Shown here piece by piece: positions 1 to 7,246 of a stretch of 13,110 nucleotides of DNA. Source of the stretch: Candidatus Sumerlaeota bacterium. GTDB lineage: Bacteria > Sumerlaeota > Sumerlaeia > SLMS01. The translations under genes were made by a program, and so were the position numbers. Every line of letters begins with the position of its first letter. The stretch's first letter is position 1. The DNA lies in assembly GCA_020850785.1 (NCBI GenBank), contig JADZDZ010000358.1:1-13110 (forward strand), in the 5' to 3' direction. The notes under the pieces are model-generated. The model was given only the letters and a program-made list of their open reading frames with translations, searched no databases and was not told the DNA's origin.

Positions 1-677
1 ATCAGGGGAACGGCCATGCAACAGGCGGCGGCAAGGGCCGTGTTCCGAATGCGGCGGCGCGGATCGTCCTCCAGTCGCCAGGCCCACATTAGATAGACTG
101 GGAACATGAAGACGGCGATCTGCTTCACCGCCAACGACATGCCGAACAGGATGCAGGCGATCATGAAATGGCGCCGCATGATGACCAGCGACAACATCAG
201 CAACAGAATCGCCAGCGGCTCCAGATGCGCGATCCGCAGGACCATCAGGGGCCAGCGATTGAACAACCAGAAGGATGATCCCACGACGGCGAGCGTCAGG
301 CCATTCCGTCGCCAGAGTCGGAAGAAGATGATGTAGCCGATCCCCAGATGACAGCCGAAAAAGATGGCACGCCAGAGAGTGAGCCAGTCCTGAAAGGGTT
401 TTCCCGCCACGTCACGGGTGGCGGCGGCGAGGAGATAAAATCCCGGAAGGTATGTTGGGTAGTCGTTGTTGTCGCCGGGATGTTCGATGATGCGTTCGTA
501 GGGATTGTCCCCTTTACGAATGCGAAGCCCTTCCTTGTAGATCTGGCGGATATCCGCCTCGGTAAGGTCGTGGCGGGCGTAATCCTCCAGAAGGGGAAGA
601 AGCAAAAGGAACGGAACGACCAGCGCCGTGAGGGTGATCGCCAGCTTCTTCCAATTGTATTTGTAGTTTTCAGGCAT
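1..677 (-). CDS. GT-C type membrane glycosyltransferase (GT87/DUF2029-like), N-terminal part
   Basis: The frame starts with an ATG at 677 (MPENYKYNWKKLAI) and stays open to the left edge, so 225 N-terminal residues are visible and the C-terminus is missing. A first membrane segment lies at about residues 12-30. An extracytoplasmic-looking loop follows, with GDNPYE at 56-61 and DYPTYLPGFYLL at 72-83. Further hydrophobic spans lie at about 104-120, 128-140, 153-167, 171-199 and 213-225. A short loop after TM1, a YPxxLPGF motif and repeated short helices resemble polyprenol-phosphate-dependent mannosyltransferases of the GT87/DUF2029 group. Such enzymes move a sugar from a lipid carrier to envelope glycans or lipids. 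The family call is from pattern and not from a search; another GT-C family such as GT39 or GT83 is possible. The gene is divergent from the GH43-like gene. Neither the donor nor the acceptor can be read from the sequence. Confidence 0.72.
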   Translation of the reverse strand, partial: MPENYKYNWKKLAITLTALVVPFLLLLPLLEDYARHDLTEADIRQIYKEGLRIRKGDNPYERIIEHPGDNNDYPTYLPGFYLLAAATRDVAGKPFQDWLTLWRAIFFGCHLGIGYIIFFRLWRRNGLTLAVVGSSFWLFNRWPLMVLRIAHLEPLAILLLMLSLVIMRRHFMIACILFGMSLAVKQIAVFMFPVYLMWAWRLEDDPRRRIRNTALAAACCMAVPL

Positions 678-813
678 ACGGGAGCGGAATAATTCCCAGC
701 ACAATGAGTCTGCCCTCGCGCCCGGCGAAGGCTGGAGCAAGGAACCTAGTTGCCAGCACCGTTGCAACCAACGATTGCGGCCGATCCTTGGGTTTTTTCT
801 CCCGGCAACTAAA
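678..813. other. Divergent intergenic region
   Basis: These 136 bases separate two divergently transcribed genes and must hold the promoters for at least the rightward one. I see a small palindrome, GTTGCAAC, at about 761-768 and a T-run at 792-798. No convincing -35/-10 pair and no strong Shine-Dalgarno sequence precede either start. An upstream TTG at 775 would extend the rightward protein by 13 residues, but it would put non-signal sequence before a good signal peptide. Confidence 0.4.
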
Positions 814-1860
814 ATGCGACCATTGTCGGCGTTATGTGATTCGCTTTTTGTTCTTCTTGTCCTGTGCTTCGGCTGGGGCATTGCGGAAGCGCAAAGTCCG
901 CCGCGCTTAATTGCGGATAAAGAGGATCGTTTGGTGGGAATGAAGGACCCCGGCGTTGTGATGTTGGCGCTTCCGGGGTTTTCGCAGGAACGGGAGCCGT
1001 ATCTCCTGCTGGGGGATTACATGCATAATCGCCTTCGCGCGTTTCGCATGGTGGATTTCGAAGCGCGGGAGGAGATCGCGCTGAAGCTGCCGCCGCTGAA
1101 ACCCGGCTTCCAGCGATGGGCGCCCTGTGCGCTGGTGGAGGGGGACACCATCTGGCTCTACTACACGATGGGGGATGTGGCCGGCGGGATCAACTGGCCG
1201 ACTTTCCGGATTTATGTGGCAAAGGGGCGGATTCCCCGCGAAGCGCCCGTGCGGGAAATCACCTTCGACGAGGAGCGCGAGGTGGTGCTCCTGACGAGCG
1301 GAGAATTTAACGGCGCGAAGGACTATGGAATCATCGATGCGGAACTTTTTCGCGATGACGATGGACAACTTTACATTTATTACAATGTGGTGCTTGCGGG
1401 CATTCCGAAGGTGCGTCATCGCAGCAGCCCGATCCGCAGCCAGCGCATGCACGACTACGTAACGGCTTTCGGTCAGGACGATGAGAAGCGCGTGTGGGAC
1501 GACCAGCCGGGCGAGGATGGCGTGGCCGAGGCCCCCGCGATCATCAAGCGCGGAGGCAGGTACCTGATGTTTTATTCCTCGCGCGGAAGCGACCGGGATC
1601 AGTGCGTGGCGCTGCTGGAAAGCGACCGCCCCCACGGCGCACCGTGGACGAATCGGCGCATCATCAGTAGCACGCGCGCCGACGATAAGCCTGCTCACCT
1701 TGCTGCGGAGCCATGGGAACGGCTGGGCGTCGGCGGCCAATGCGTGTTTGAAAAGGACGGGAAGGTCTGCCTGCTCTATCAGGGTCTGGGGGCGCTGGAG
1801 GCGGGAGAGCCGCCGGAGAGAAATCGCGTCCGCGCGGCGGTGATGGAGTACCGGGAGTGA
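814..1860 (+). CDS. Secreted GH43-like five-bladed beta-propeller protein (putative glycosidase)
   Basis: This is a 348-residue protein from the ATG at 814. That start gives a clean signal peptide: MRPLS, a hydrophobic core at about 10-22, and a likely cut after AEA at 26. Clan GH-F (GH43/GH62/GH117) features appear in order: KDPGVVM at 44-50 with D45 as candidate base; WAPCAL at 102-107 and IWLYY at 113-117; IIDAELFRDDDGQLYIYY at 173-190 with D175 in the place of the pKa-modulating Asp; AEAP at 238-241 with E239 as candidate acid; and YLMFYSS at 250-256. The blade-5 stretch VGGQCVFEKDGK at 306-317 matches the usual GxGH segment but has Gln309 where His is common. Known relatives cut arabinan, xylan or galactan side chains; the substrate here is unknown. 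It could also be a non-catalytic propeller. Its stop overlaps, by GTGA, a possible early start of the next frame, so the two genes may be cotranscribed. Confidence 0.68.
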   Translation: MRPLSALCDSLFVLLVLCFGWGIAEAQSPPRLIADKEDRLVGMKDPGVVMLALPGFSQEREPYLLLGDYMHNRLRAFRMVDFEAREEIALKLPPLKPGFQRWAPCALVEGDTIWLYYTMGDVAGGINWPTFRIYVAKGRIPREAPVREITFDEEREVVLLTSGEFNGAKDYGIIDAELFRDDDGQLYIYYNVVLAGIPKVRHRSSPIRSQRMHDYVTAFGQDDEKRVWDDQPGEDGVAEAPAIIKRGGRYLMFYSSRGSDRDQCVALLESDRPHGAPWTNRRIISSTRADDKPAHLAAEPWERLGVGGQCVFEKDGKVCLLYQGLGALEAGEPPERNRVRAAVMEYRE

Positions 1861-1901
1861 CGACGAAAGGCGCTGCTTCGGGCGCGCAAAGCTGCGTAGC
1901 A

Positions 1902-1909
1902 TTATACTG
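1902..1909 (+). promoter_or_regulatory. Possible -10 element (TATACT) before the amidase gene
   Basis: TTATACTG at 1902-1909 stands out in GC-rich sequence and lies about 70 bases before the preferred amidase start at 1980. No good -35 hexamer lies 16-18 bases upstream. If real, it would give the wall hydrolase its own transcript and would also argue against the GTG start at 1857. Confidence 0.22.
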
Positions 1910-1979
1910 CGGGTTCCTTTTCCTTGCCGCTTTGCTTTCGGTGCGTTCCAATGAAGCCAAGATCATTGGGTGGATTTTC

Positions 1980-3878
1980 ATGGCACGAAGAGTCGGGCTT
2001 TTTCTTGCAGGGTTGTTGTTGCCGACGTTGGCAATGGCGCAGGCGCCGCCGTCGCGGGCGGCGGAGTATGTGGAGGTTGATGCGCAGCGGCCCTTCGAGC
2101 CGGAGGGACGGCCGCTGGAGGGGCTCATCATCACGCTGGATGCGGGGCATGGGGGTTTCGCGCACCAGCCGGGCTACACGGGGAGCGCCCGCGGGGTGAA
2201 GAGCCGCGTGGTGGAAGGGGACCTGAACATGCTGGTGGCGGGGGAGCTTTATCATCACCTGAAGGGGGCGGGGGCGCGGGTGTACATGACGCGCCTGGAT
2301 GACCGGAAGGGTGCGCCGGGGGAGAGCGTGCGGGCGGAGGAATTGGGCGCACGCACGAAGCTGGCGGAGGAAACGACGTCGCACCTTTTTCTGAGTCTTC
2401 ACCACAATGCGGCGGAGCGAAAGTCTGCGGATGGCGTGATGATCCTTACGTGGCCGACGGACAAGGCGGGCCACGATCAGCCGCTGGAGAAGGTGTTCGG
2501 CGCGATTTTGCGCGAGGAGGTGGAAAAGAAGGTTCACCACGCGGAGCCCTTTGATCCCTGGCTGAGCGATCATCCGTTGGTGAGTTCGAGCGATATTCCC
2601 AGCGCGGTGGTGGAGTTTGGTTTCCTGACCAACGAGGATTTTGACGCCTGGGTTGCGAGGCGGGGGAGCCATCGCGATGAGGCGATTGGGGCCTACAATG
2701 GTGTCGTGCGCATGTGGAAGGAGCACCGCGCGGAGCTGGAGGCGAAGCGGAAGGAGTTGTTCCCCGCAGCGGAGGAGGTGAAGGCGGGCGGTGGTGGTGT
2801 GTCGCCGATCGAATCGCTTGCGAAACGCGTTTCCCGCGGTTCGGGGGAGTTGTCTCCCGCAGCGGCGGGCGCTGCGATTGCGCTGTGGAAGAAGACCACG
2901 CTGTCCGATGCGACCTTCTATCACGTGAAGGTTGCGATGGAGGGCGCGGAGGGGGTCTGGAAGCTGACGGGCGAGACGAACATGCCGCAGTTGAAGGCAA
3001 CGGTGGGGAGTTTGTGCGAGGCGCTGGGTTATCGGCCGCTGGAAAATGCGGTGAGGGTGCTGCCGTCGGAGGCGCTTGGAGAAAAGAAGTTTGGCATCAC
3101 GCAGATTCCCATGGCGCTGGTTTGGGATGAGCCGCGCGAGCACAGCAGCGTGCAGACGCAGTTGCTGTTGGGGGAGCCGGTGTTCCTGCTGGATCAGAAT
3201 GCCGACGGGACGTACCTGCTGCTGCAGGGGCGCGATGCCTACGTGGGCTGGGTGAGGAGTGAAACGATCCGCCGCATGGATGCGGGGGAGTTCAGTGCGT
3301 GGACGTCGCGGCCGATGTACACGTTTCCGACGCAGACCTACCTGGATGATTTCGACATTCCCGTGGGGGCGATGCTGCCGATGGGTGATGCGCCGGGAAC
3401 CTTCGAATTGCCGAAGGGGGTGCGTTCCAGCGGGAACAAGCCGCTGGTGACGCTGGAGGTTGTTCCGCCACCGCCCTTCGTCGATCACGGGAGGAACATC
3501 GCGGAGCGTGCGGTGAAATTCCTAACGACGCCGTATGTGTTCGGGGCGCGCACGTGGCAGGGGGTGGATTGTTCGGGGCTGGTGAGTGCGTGCTACGCGG
3601 CGGAGGGGGTTGTGCTGCCGCGCGACGCCTTCCAGCAGGGAATCGTGGGGGAGTTGGTGGCAACGCCGTGGTATCGCGAGGGGCTGCGGCCCGGCGACAC
3701 GCTCTTCTTCCTTGATGAAACAGGGAAGGTTTACCACACCGGCATTGCGCTGGGAAAAAATCGCTTCATCCATTCATCACCACCGGAAGTTCAAGTCAGT
3801 AGTTTCGATCCCGCCGATCCGCTCTACAGCGAGGGTTGGACGAAACAATTCTCCTTCGGCCGTCGGCCGCTTCCCTGA
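1980..3878 (+). CDS. Bifunctional wall hydrolase: Amidase_3 + SH3b + NlpC/P60 (C40) peptidase
   Basis: From the ATG at 1980 this is a 632-residue protein with signal peptide MARRVGLFLA...AMA (cut after about residue 20). A GTG at 1857 would add 41 residues, including a second hydrophobic stretch, and is less likely. Residues 48-250 are a zinc N-acetylmuramoyl-L-alanine amidase: DAGHGG (H57), VVEGDLN (E79), SLHHNA (H141) and VEFGFLTN (E212). A linker of about 250-305 follows. Residues 310-362 form a small alpha/beta module with HVKV and LTGETN. Next come SH3b-like modules at 376-430 (ending YVGWV) and about 443-495. Residues 503-632 are an NlpC/P60 peptidase with C531 in VDCSG, H586 in HTGIAL and H598 in IHSS; the 55- and 12-residue spacings resemble YkfC-type enzymes. 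The first domain should cut MurNAc from L-Ala, and the second probably cuts D-Glu from the diamino acid. All catalytic residues are present. It acts in the periplasm or outside the cell. The metallophosphoesterase gene follows after 15 bases. Confidence 0.88.
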   Translation: MARRVGLFLAGLLLPTLAMAQAPPSRAAEYVEVDAQRPFEPEGRPLEGLIITLDAGHGGFAHQPGYTGSARGVKSRVVEGDLNMLVAGELYHHLKGAGARVYMTRLDDRKGAPGESVRAEELGARTKLAEETTSHLFLSLHHNAAERKSADGVMILTWPTDKAGHDQPLEKVFGAILREEVEKKVHHAEPFDPWLSDHPLVSSSDIPSAVVEFGFLTNEDFDAWVARRGSHRDEAIGAYNGVVRMWKEHRAELEAKRKELFPAAEEVKAGGGGVSPIESLAKRVSRGSGELSPAAAGAAIALWKKTTLSDATFYHVKVAMEGAEGVWKLTGETNMPQLKATVGSLCEALGYRPLENAVRVLPSEALGEKKFGITQIPMALVWDEPREHSSVQTQLLLGEPVFLLDQNADGTYLLLQGRDAYVGWVRSETIRRMDAGEFSAWTSRPMYTFPTQTYLDDFDIPVGAMLPMGDAPGTFELPKGVRSSGNKPLVTLEVVPPPPFVDHGRNIAERAVKFLTTPYVFGARTWQGVDCSGLVSACYAAEGVVLPRDAFQQGIVGELVATPWYREGLRPGDTLFFLDETGKVYHTGIALGKNRFIHSSPPEVQVSSFDPADPLYSEGWTKQFSFGRRPLP

Positions 3879-3893
3879 AAGGACGGACGCATC

Positions 3894-4871
3894 ATGGAAA
3901 AGATCTCCCGCAGACAAGCACTTCAACTGACAGCGGTTGGCGCTGCCGGCGTCGCGATTGGCGGCTGCGCAACGGGCAATTCCTCCAGAGGTTTGCTGCT
4001 GCCGACGGAGAAGAAGCCGGTGCTGACGATCGCGCACCTGACGGACGTGCACGTGAAGCCGGAAGGGAAGGCGGCCATGGGAATGCGTCAGGCGCTGCGG
4101 GCGGTTCATTCGCTGCCACAGCGGCCCGACGTGATTTTCAATGGCGGCGATGCGATCATGGATGCGTTGGCGACGTCGAAGGAACGCGCGGAGGAGCAGT
4201 GGGCGTTGTGGAAGCAGATTTTGAGGGAGGAGAACACGATCCCCGTTCAGCACTGCATCGGAAACCATGACATCTGGGGCTGGCAGCGAACGAAGGCGGG
4301 GACGACGGGGAACGAGCCGCTGTACGGCGTGAAGATGGCGCTGGAGCAGCTTCAACTGGAAAAGCCCTATCGCAGTTGGGATCGCGCGGGCTGGCATTTC
4401 ATCGTGCTCAACAGCATGCAGGAGCGCGGCGATGGCGGCTACAAGGCGGTGCTGGATGACGAGCAGTTCGAATGGCTGACGGGGGAGTTGAACGCGACGC
4501 CGAAGGAAACGCCGATCTGCATCCTCAGCCACATTCCCATCCTGAGCGTGACGCCGTTCTTCTTCGTGAAGAATATCGTGAAGGACTATCGCTTCGACCT
4601 GATCGGCGCGCTGGCACATCTGGACGTGCATCGCTTCCGCGATCTGTTTGCGAATCATCCAAACGTGAAGCTGTGCCTGAGCGGCCACGATCACCTGACG
4701 GATCGCGTTGATTACAACGGCGTCACGTACATGTGCACGGGGGCGGTGTGCGGCAATTGGTGGAGCGGCAAGTTCATGGACTGCGAACCGGGCTTCGCCA
4801 TCGTGCGGCTGTATGCGGACGGTACCTTCGACAACACCTATCACACCTACGAGTGGGATCCGAAGGGGTAA
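3894..4871 (+). CDS. Tat-exported lipoprotein metallophosphoesterase (calcineurin-like)
   Basis: This is a 325-residue protein. The N-terminus has a twin-arginine motif (SRRQAL, residues 5-10), a weakly hydrophobic stretch and a lipobox-like IGGC ending at C25. It is therefore probably exported folded and lipid-anchored. The two-metal phosphoesterase motifs are all present: TDVH at 50-53, GGDAIMD at 84-90, GNHD at 123-126, SHIPI at 212-216 and GHDH at 264-267. A Tat signal fits export of a metal-loaded enzyme. The family contains phosphomonoesterases, phosphodiesterases and nucleotide hydrolases; I cannot read the substrate. Close Tat-exported metallophosphoesterases are common in Planctomycetes-like and related genomes. 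It starts 15 bases after the amidase fusion stop, with AAAGGA at about 3878-3883 as ribosome binding site, so it is likely in the same operon. Its role may be in envelope polymer or phosphate scavenging, but that rests only on location. Confidence 0.85.
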   Translation: MEKISRRQALQLTAVGAAGVAIGGCATGNSSRGLLLPTEKKPVLTIAHLTDVHVKPEGKAAMGMRQALRAVHSLPQRPDVIFNGGDAIMDALATSKERAEEQWALWKQILREENTIPVQHCIGNHDIWGWQRTKAGTTGNEPLYGVKMALEQLQLEKPYRSWDRAGWHFIVLNSMQERGDGGYKAVLDDEQFEWLTGELNATPKETPICILSHIPILSVTPFFFVKNIVKDYRFDLIGALAHLDVHRFRDLFANHPNVKLCLSGHDHLTDRVDYNGVTYMCTGAVCGNWWSGKFMDCEPGFAIVRLYADGTFDNTYHTYEWDPKG

Positions 4872-4906
4872 AAACAGGGCACTTCGACGAATCCCCCCTT
4901 GCGGCC

Positions 4907-4935
4907 TTCGCGCGTAAAAAATCAGATCATACATT
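4907..4935 (+). promoter_or_regulatory. Weak candidate promoter for prpDBC
   Basis: An AT-rich block lies between the metallophosphoesterase stop and prpD. TTCGCG at 4907-4912 and TACATT at 4930-4935 are 17 bases apart, but each matches the sigma-70 consensus poorly. No terminator hairpin is visible after the previous gene, so read-through from it is also possible. No operator for a PrpR-type regulator is recognisable. Confidence 0.22.
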
Positions 4936-4980
4936 TTGATTCCGCCGCTGCCCGCAGCGCGCACGCGAAAAGGTGTCCAC

Positions 4981-6363
4981 TTGTTGAAGCCAAAAGCCGA
5001 ACGCATCGCCGAATATTGTTTGTCCGTCCGGGAAATTTCCAGCGCCGCCGAGCACGAGGCGAAGCGCCGCCTTCTTGATTCGTTTGCCTGCGCGATTGGC
5101 GCGTGGCGGATGCCGGTGGCGACGTCGCTGGTTGCCATCGGCGAGCGCGCGCAGCCGACGTCGGGGAAGGGGGCGCAAATTTTCGGGCGCAGGTCGCGCG
5201 CGCTGCTGGAGTACGCGGCGTTCTGCAACGGCGGCCTCGTGCGGACGCTGGATTTCAACGACACGTATCTGGCGAAGGAGCCGGCGCATCCCAGCGACAA
5301 CATCGCGCCGCTGCTGGCGGTGGCGCAGGTGTATGGCCTCGATGGAAGGACGCTCCTGCGCGGCATCGCGCTCAGCTATGAAATCCAGTGCCGCCTGTGC
5401 GACGCGAATTCGCTGCGCTCGCGCGGCATCGACCACGTGGTGTATGGCGCGTTCAGCGTGGCTGCGGGCGCGGGCGCGATGCTGGGCGTGAAGCGGGATG
5501 TGCTGCTGCATGCGTTGGGCCTTGCGGGTGTCTGCAACTTCGCAACGCGACAGACGCGCGAAGGGGAGATGGCGAACTGGAAGGCTTCCGCGTTTTCCAA
5601 CGCTGCGCGCAATTCGTTGTTCGCGCTGACTGCGGCGATGGATGGGATGACGGGTCCCAATCCAATTTTTGAGGGCGTGAAGGGAATGGAGAAGGTGATC
5701 ACCGGCGCGTTCGACCTGATGCTTCCCGGCAATGGCGAATCGCCGGAAATGATCCTGAAAACCTACATCAAGCCGTTTCCCGTGGAGTATCACGCACAGT
5801 CGGCGGTGGAGGCCGCGATTCGCCTGCACGCGAAGGGGATCAAGCTGGATGACGTGGAGGAAATCGTCGTTCGCACGCACAAGGCGTCCTACGAAATCAT
5901 CGGCAGCCAGCCGGAGAAGTGGGATCCCATGAGCAAGGAGACTGCTGATCACAGCCTGCCGTATTGCATCGCGGTGGCGCTGCGGGACGGCACTGTTGAT
6001 GAACGGAGTTTCTATCGCGCCACGTACCGCGATCCCAAGCTGCTGGCGTTCCTGAAGCGCATCAAGGTGGTCGAGGATGCGGATTTCACGGCGGCCTACG
6101 GCGACAAGTTTGCAAATCACCTGCGGGTGGCGTTGAAGGGGGGACGGGTCGTCGAGGACGAGAGCCATTATCCGCTGGGCCATCCGAAGAATCCCATGAC
6201 GGATGCGCAGATTGAGGGGAAGTTTCATCTGCTGGCGGAGGGACTGCTTTCCGACAGGGAGCAGAAGGACTTCATCGCGGCGTGCTGGAGCCTGGAAAAA
6301 ACCGGCGATCTTTCCTCCATTCTTCCGGCGATCAAGGCTGATCCGGGGGGCGTGGAGCACTGA
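4981..6363 (+). CDS. prpD: 2-methylcitrate dehydratase (MmgE/PrpD family)
   Basis: PrpD removes water from 2-methylcitrate to give 2-methyl-cis-aconitate in the cytoplasmic methylcitrate cycle. The MmgE/PrpD fold is recognisable from LLDSFACAIGA near the N-terminus, GGLVRTLDFNDTYLAKEPAHPSD (about residues 83-105), the SRGIDHVVYGAFS segment, and the PFPVEYHAQSAVEAA stretch that begins the second domain. The DFNDT and EPAHPSDN motifs are typical of true PrpD rather than distant MmgE members. The preferred start is TTG at 4981, which has AAAAGG at 4968-4973 at good spacing and gives 460 residues, a normal length. A TTG at 4936 would add 15 residues that do not look like family sequence. The stop overlaps the prpB ATG by one base. 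The identity is strengthened by prpB and prpC directly downstream; alone, MmgE/PrpD members can have other substrates. Confidence 0.9.
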   Translation: MLKPKAERIAEYCLSVREISSAAEHEAKRRLLDSFACAIGAWRMPVATSLVAIGERAQPTSGKGAQIFGRRSRALLEYAAFCNGGLVRTLDFNDTYLAKEPAHPSDNIAPLLAVAQVYGLDGRTLLRGIALSYEIQCRLCDANSLRSRGIDHVVYGAFSVAAGAGAMLGVKRDVLLHALGLAGVCNFATRQTREGEMANWKASAFSNAARNSLFALTAAMDGMTGPNPIFEGVKGMEKVITGAFDLMLPGNGESPEMILKTYIKPFPVEYHAQSAVEAAIRLHAKGIKLDDVEEIVVRTHKASYEIIGSQPEKWDPMSKETADHSLPYCIAVALRDGTVDERSFYRATYRDPKLLAFLKRIKVVEDADFTAAYGDKFANHLRVALKGGRVVEDESHYPLGHPKNPMTDAQIEGKFHLLAEGLLSDREQKDFIAACWSLEKTGDLSSILPAIKADPGGVEH

Positions 6364-7244
6364 TGGGCGCCGGGGAAAAATTCCGCGAGGCGCTTGCGGC
6401 GGAGCAGCCATTGCTGCTGCCGGGCGCGATCAATCCGATCATGGCAATGATTGCGCGCGATGCGGGATTTCGCGCGCTGTATTTGTCCGGCTCCGGCGTG
6501 GCGACGGCGTCGTATGGGCTGCCGGACCTTGGCATGACGACGCTGGACGAGGTGGTCGAGGATGTGCGCCGCATCACGCGCGTGGTGGACACGCCGCTGA
6601 TCGTGGATGCGGACACGGGTTTCGGCAGCGAGCTGAACATTGAGCGCACGATTCGCGAGTTGATCGTGAACGGCGCGGCGGGTTGCCACATCGAGGATCA
6701 GGAAGGGGCGAAACGCTGCGGGCATCGTCCGAACAAGCGGATCGTCCCGCGCGAGGAGATGGCGCAGCGCATCGCGACGGCTTCGCGCGCGCGGGGCGGC
6801 GATTCGTTTTTCCTGATCGCGCGAACGGATGCCTTCGCGCAGGAGGGGTTGGAGAAGACCATCGATCGCGCGAAGGCGTGCATCGACGCGGGCGCGGACG
6901 CGATCTTCCCGGAGGCGCTGACGTCGCTGGCGGATTATGAAAAACTTGCAGGGCGGATTTCCGTCCCCGTCCTTGCGAACATCACGGAATTCGGAAAAAC
7001 GCCGCTGCTGACGGCGGAGGAACTGGGCGGCGCGGGCGTGCGCATCGTGCTGTATCCGCTGACGATCTTCCGCATGTTGCTGGCGTCGGCGCGCGATGGC
7101 TACGCGGCGCTGCGTAAAAAGGGAACGCAGAGGGAACTGCTTTCGCGAATGATGACGCGCGAGGATTATTACAAGGTGATCAATTACCACGAATACGAAC
7201 GGCGGCTGGACGCAGCACCGCCGCCAAGGGACAAAGGAGCCTGA
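6363..7244 (+). CDS. prpB: Methylisocitrate lyase
   Basis: PrpB splits 2-methylisocitrate into pyruvate and succinate in the cytoplasm. The 293 residues match the usual PrpB length. Visible family motifs are LPGAINPIMAMIARDAGF at 19-36, LSGSGVA at 41-47, VDADTGFG at 81-88 with metal-linked D82 and D84, and KRCGH at 117-121, whose Cys119 is the catalytic residue of the isocitrate lyase/PEP mutase superfamily. IEDQ lies just before it and IARTDAF after it. KRCGHRPNK is characteristic of PrpB; glyoxylate-cycle isocitrate lyase is much longer. The ATG at 6363 shares its A with the prpD stop codon, and GGAG at 6354-6357 lies 5 bases upstream, so the gene is translationally coupled. It ends 2 bases before prpC. 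Confidence 0.95.
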   Translation: MGAGEKFREALAAEQPLLLPGAINPIMAMIARDAGFRALYLSGSGVATASYGLPDLGMTTLDEVVEDVRRITRVVDTPLIVDADTGFGSELNIERTIRELIVNGAAGCHIEDQEGAKRCGHRPNKRIVPREEMAQRIATASRARGGDSFFLIARTDAFAQEGLEKTIDRAKACIDAGADAIFPEALTSLADYEKLAGRISVPVLANITEFGKTPLLTAEELGGAGVRIVLYPLTIFRMLLASARDGYAALRKKGTQRELLSRMMTREDYYKVINYHEYERRLDAAPPPRDKGA

Positions 7245-7246
7245 CC

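Noticed and set aside
106..692. Two plus-strand frames (106-336 and 348-692) in the left part
   Set aside because: They are antisense to the membrane glycosyltransferase frame, which has a clear multi-span hydrophobic pattern.
907..1902. Minus-strand frame of 331 codons opposite the GH43-like gene
   Set aside because: The protein is low-complexity in Arg, His and Pro with no domain. It is antisense to a gene with clear motifs and a signal peptide, a common result of high third-position GC.
1902..3488. Minus-strand frame of 528 codons opposite the amidase fusion
   Set aside because: Rich in Arg, His, Leu and Pro without any motif; the plus strand has two complete catalytic domains over the same bases.
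3777..5366. Minus-strand frame of 529 codons
   Set aside because: It crosses three real plus-strand genes and their gaps, and shows no family pattern.
4927..6411. Minus-strand frame of 494 codons opposite prpD
   Set aside because: Arg/His-rich shadow; prpD motifs are on the plus strand.
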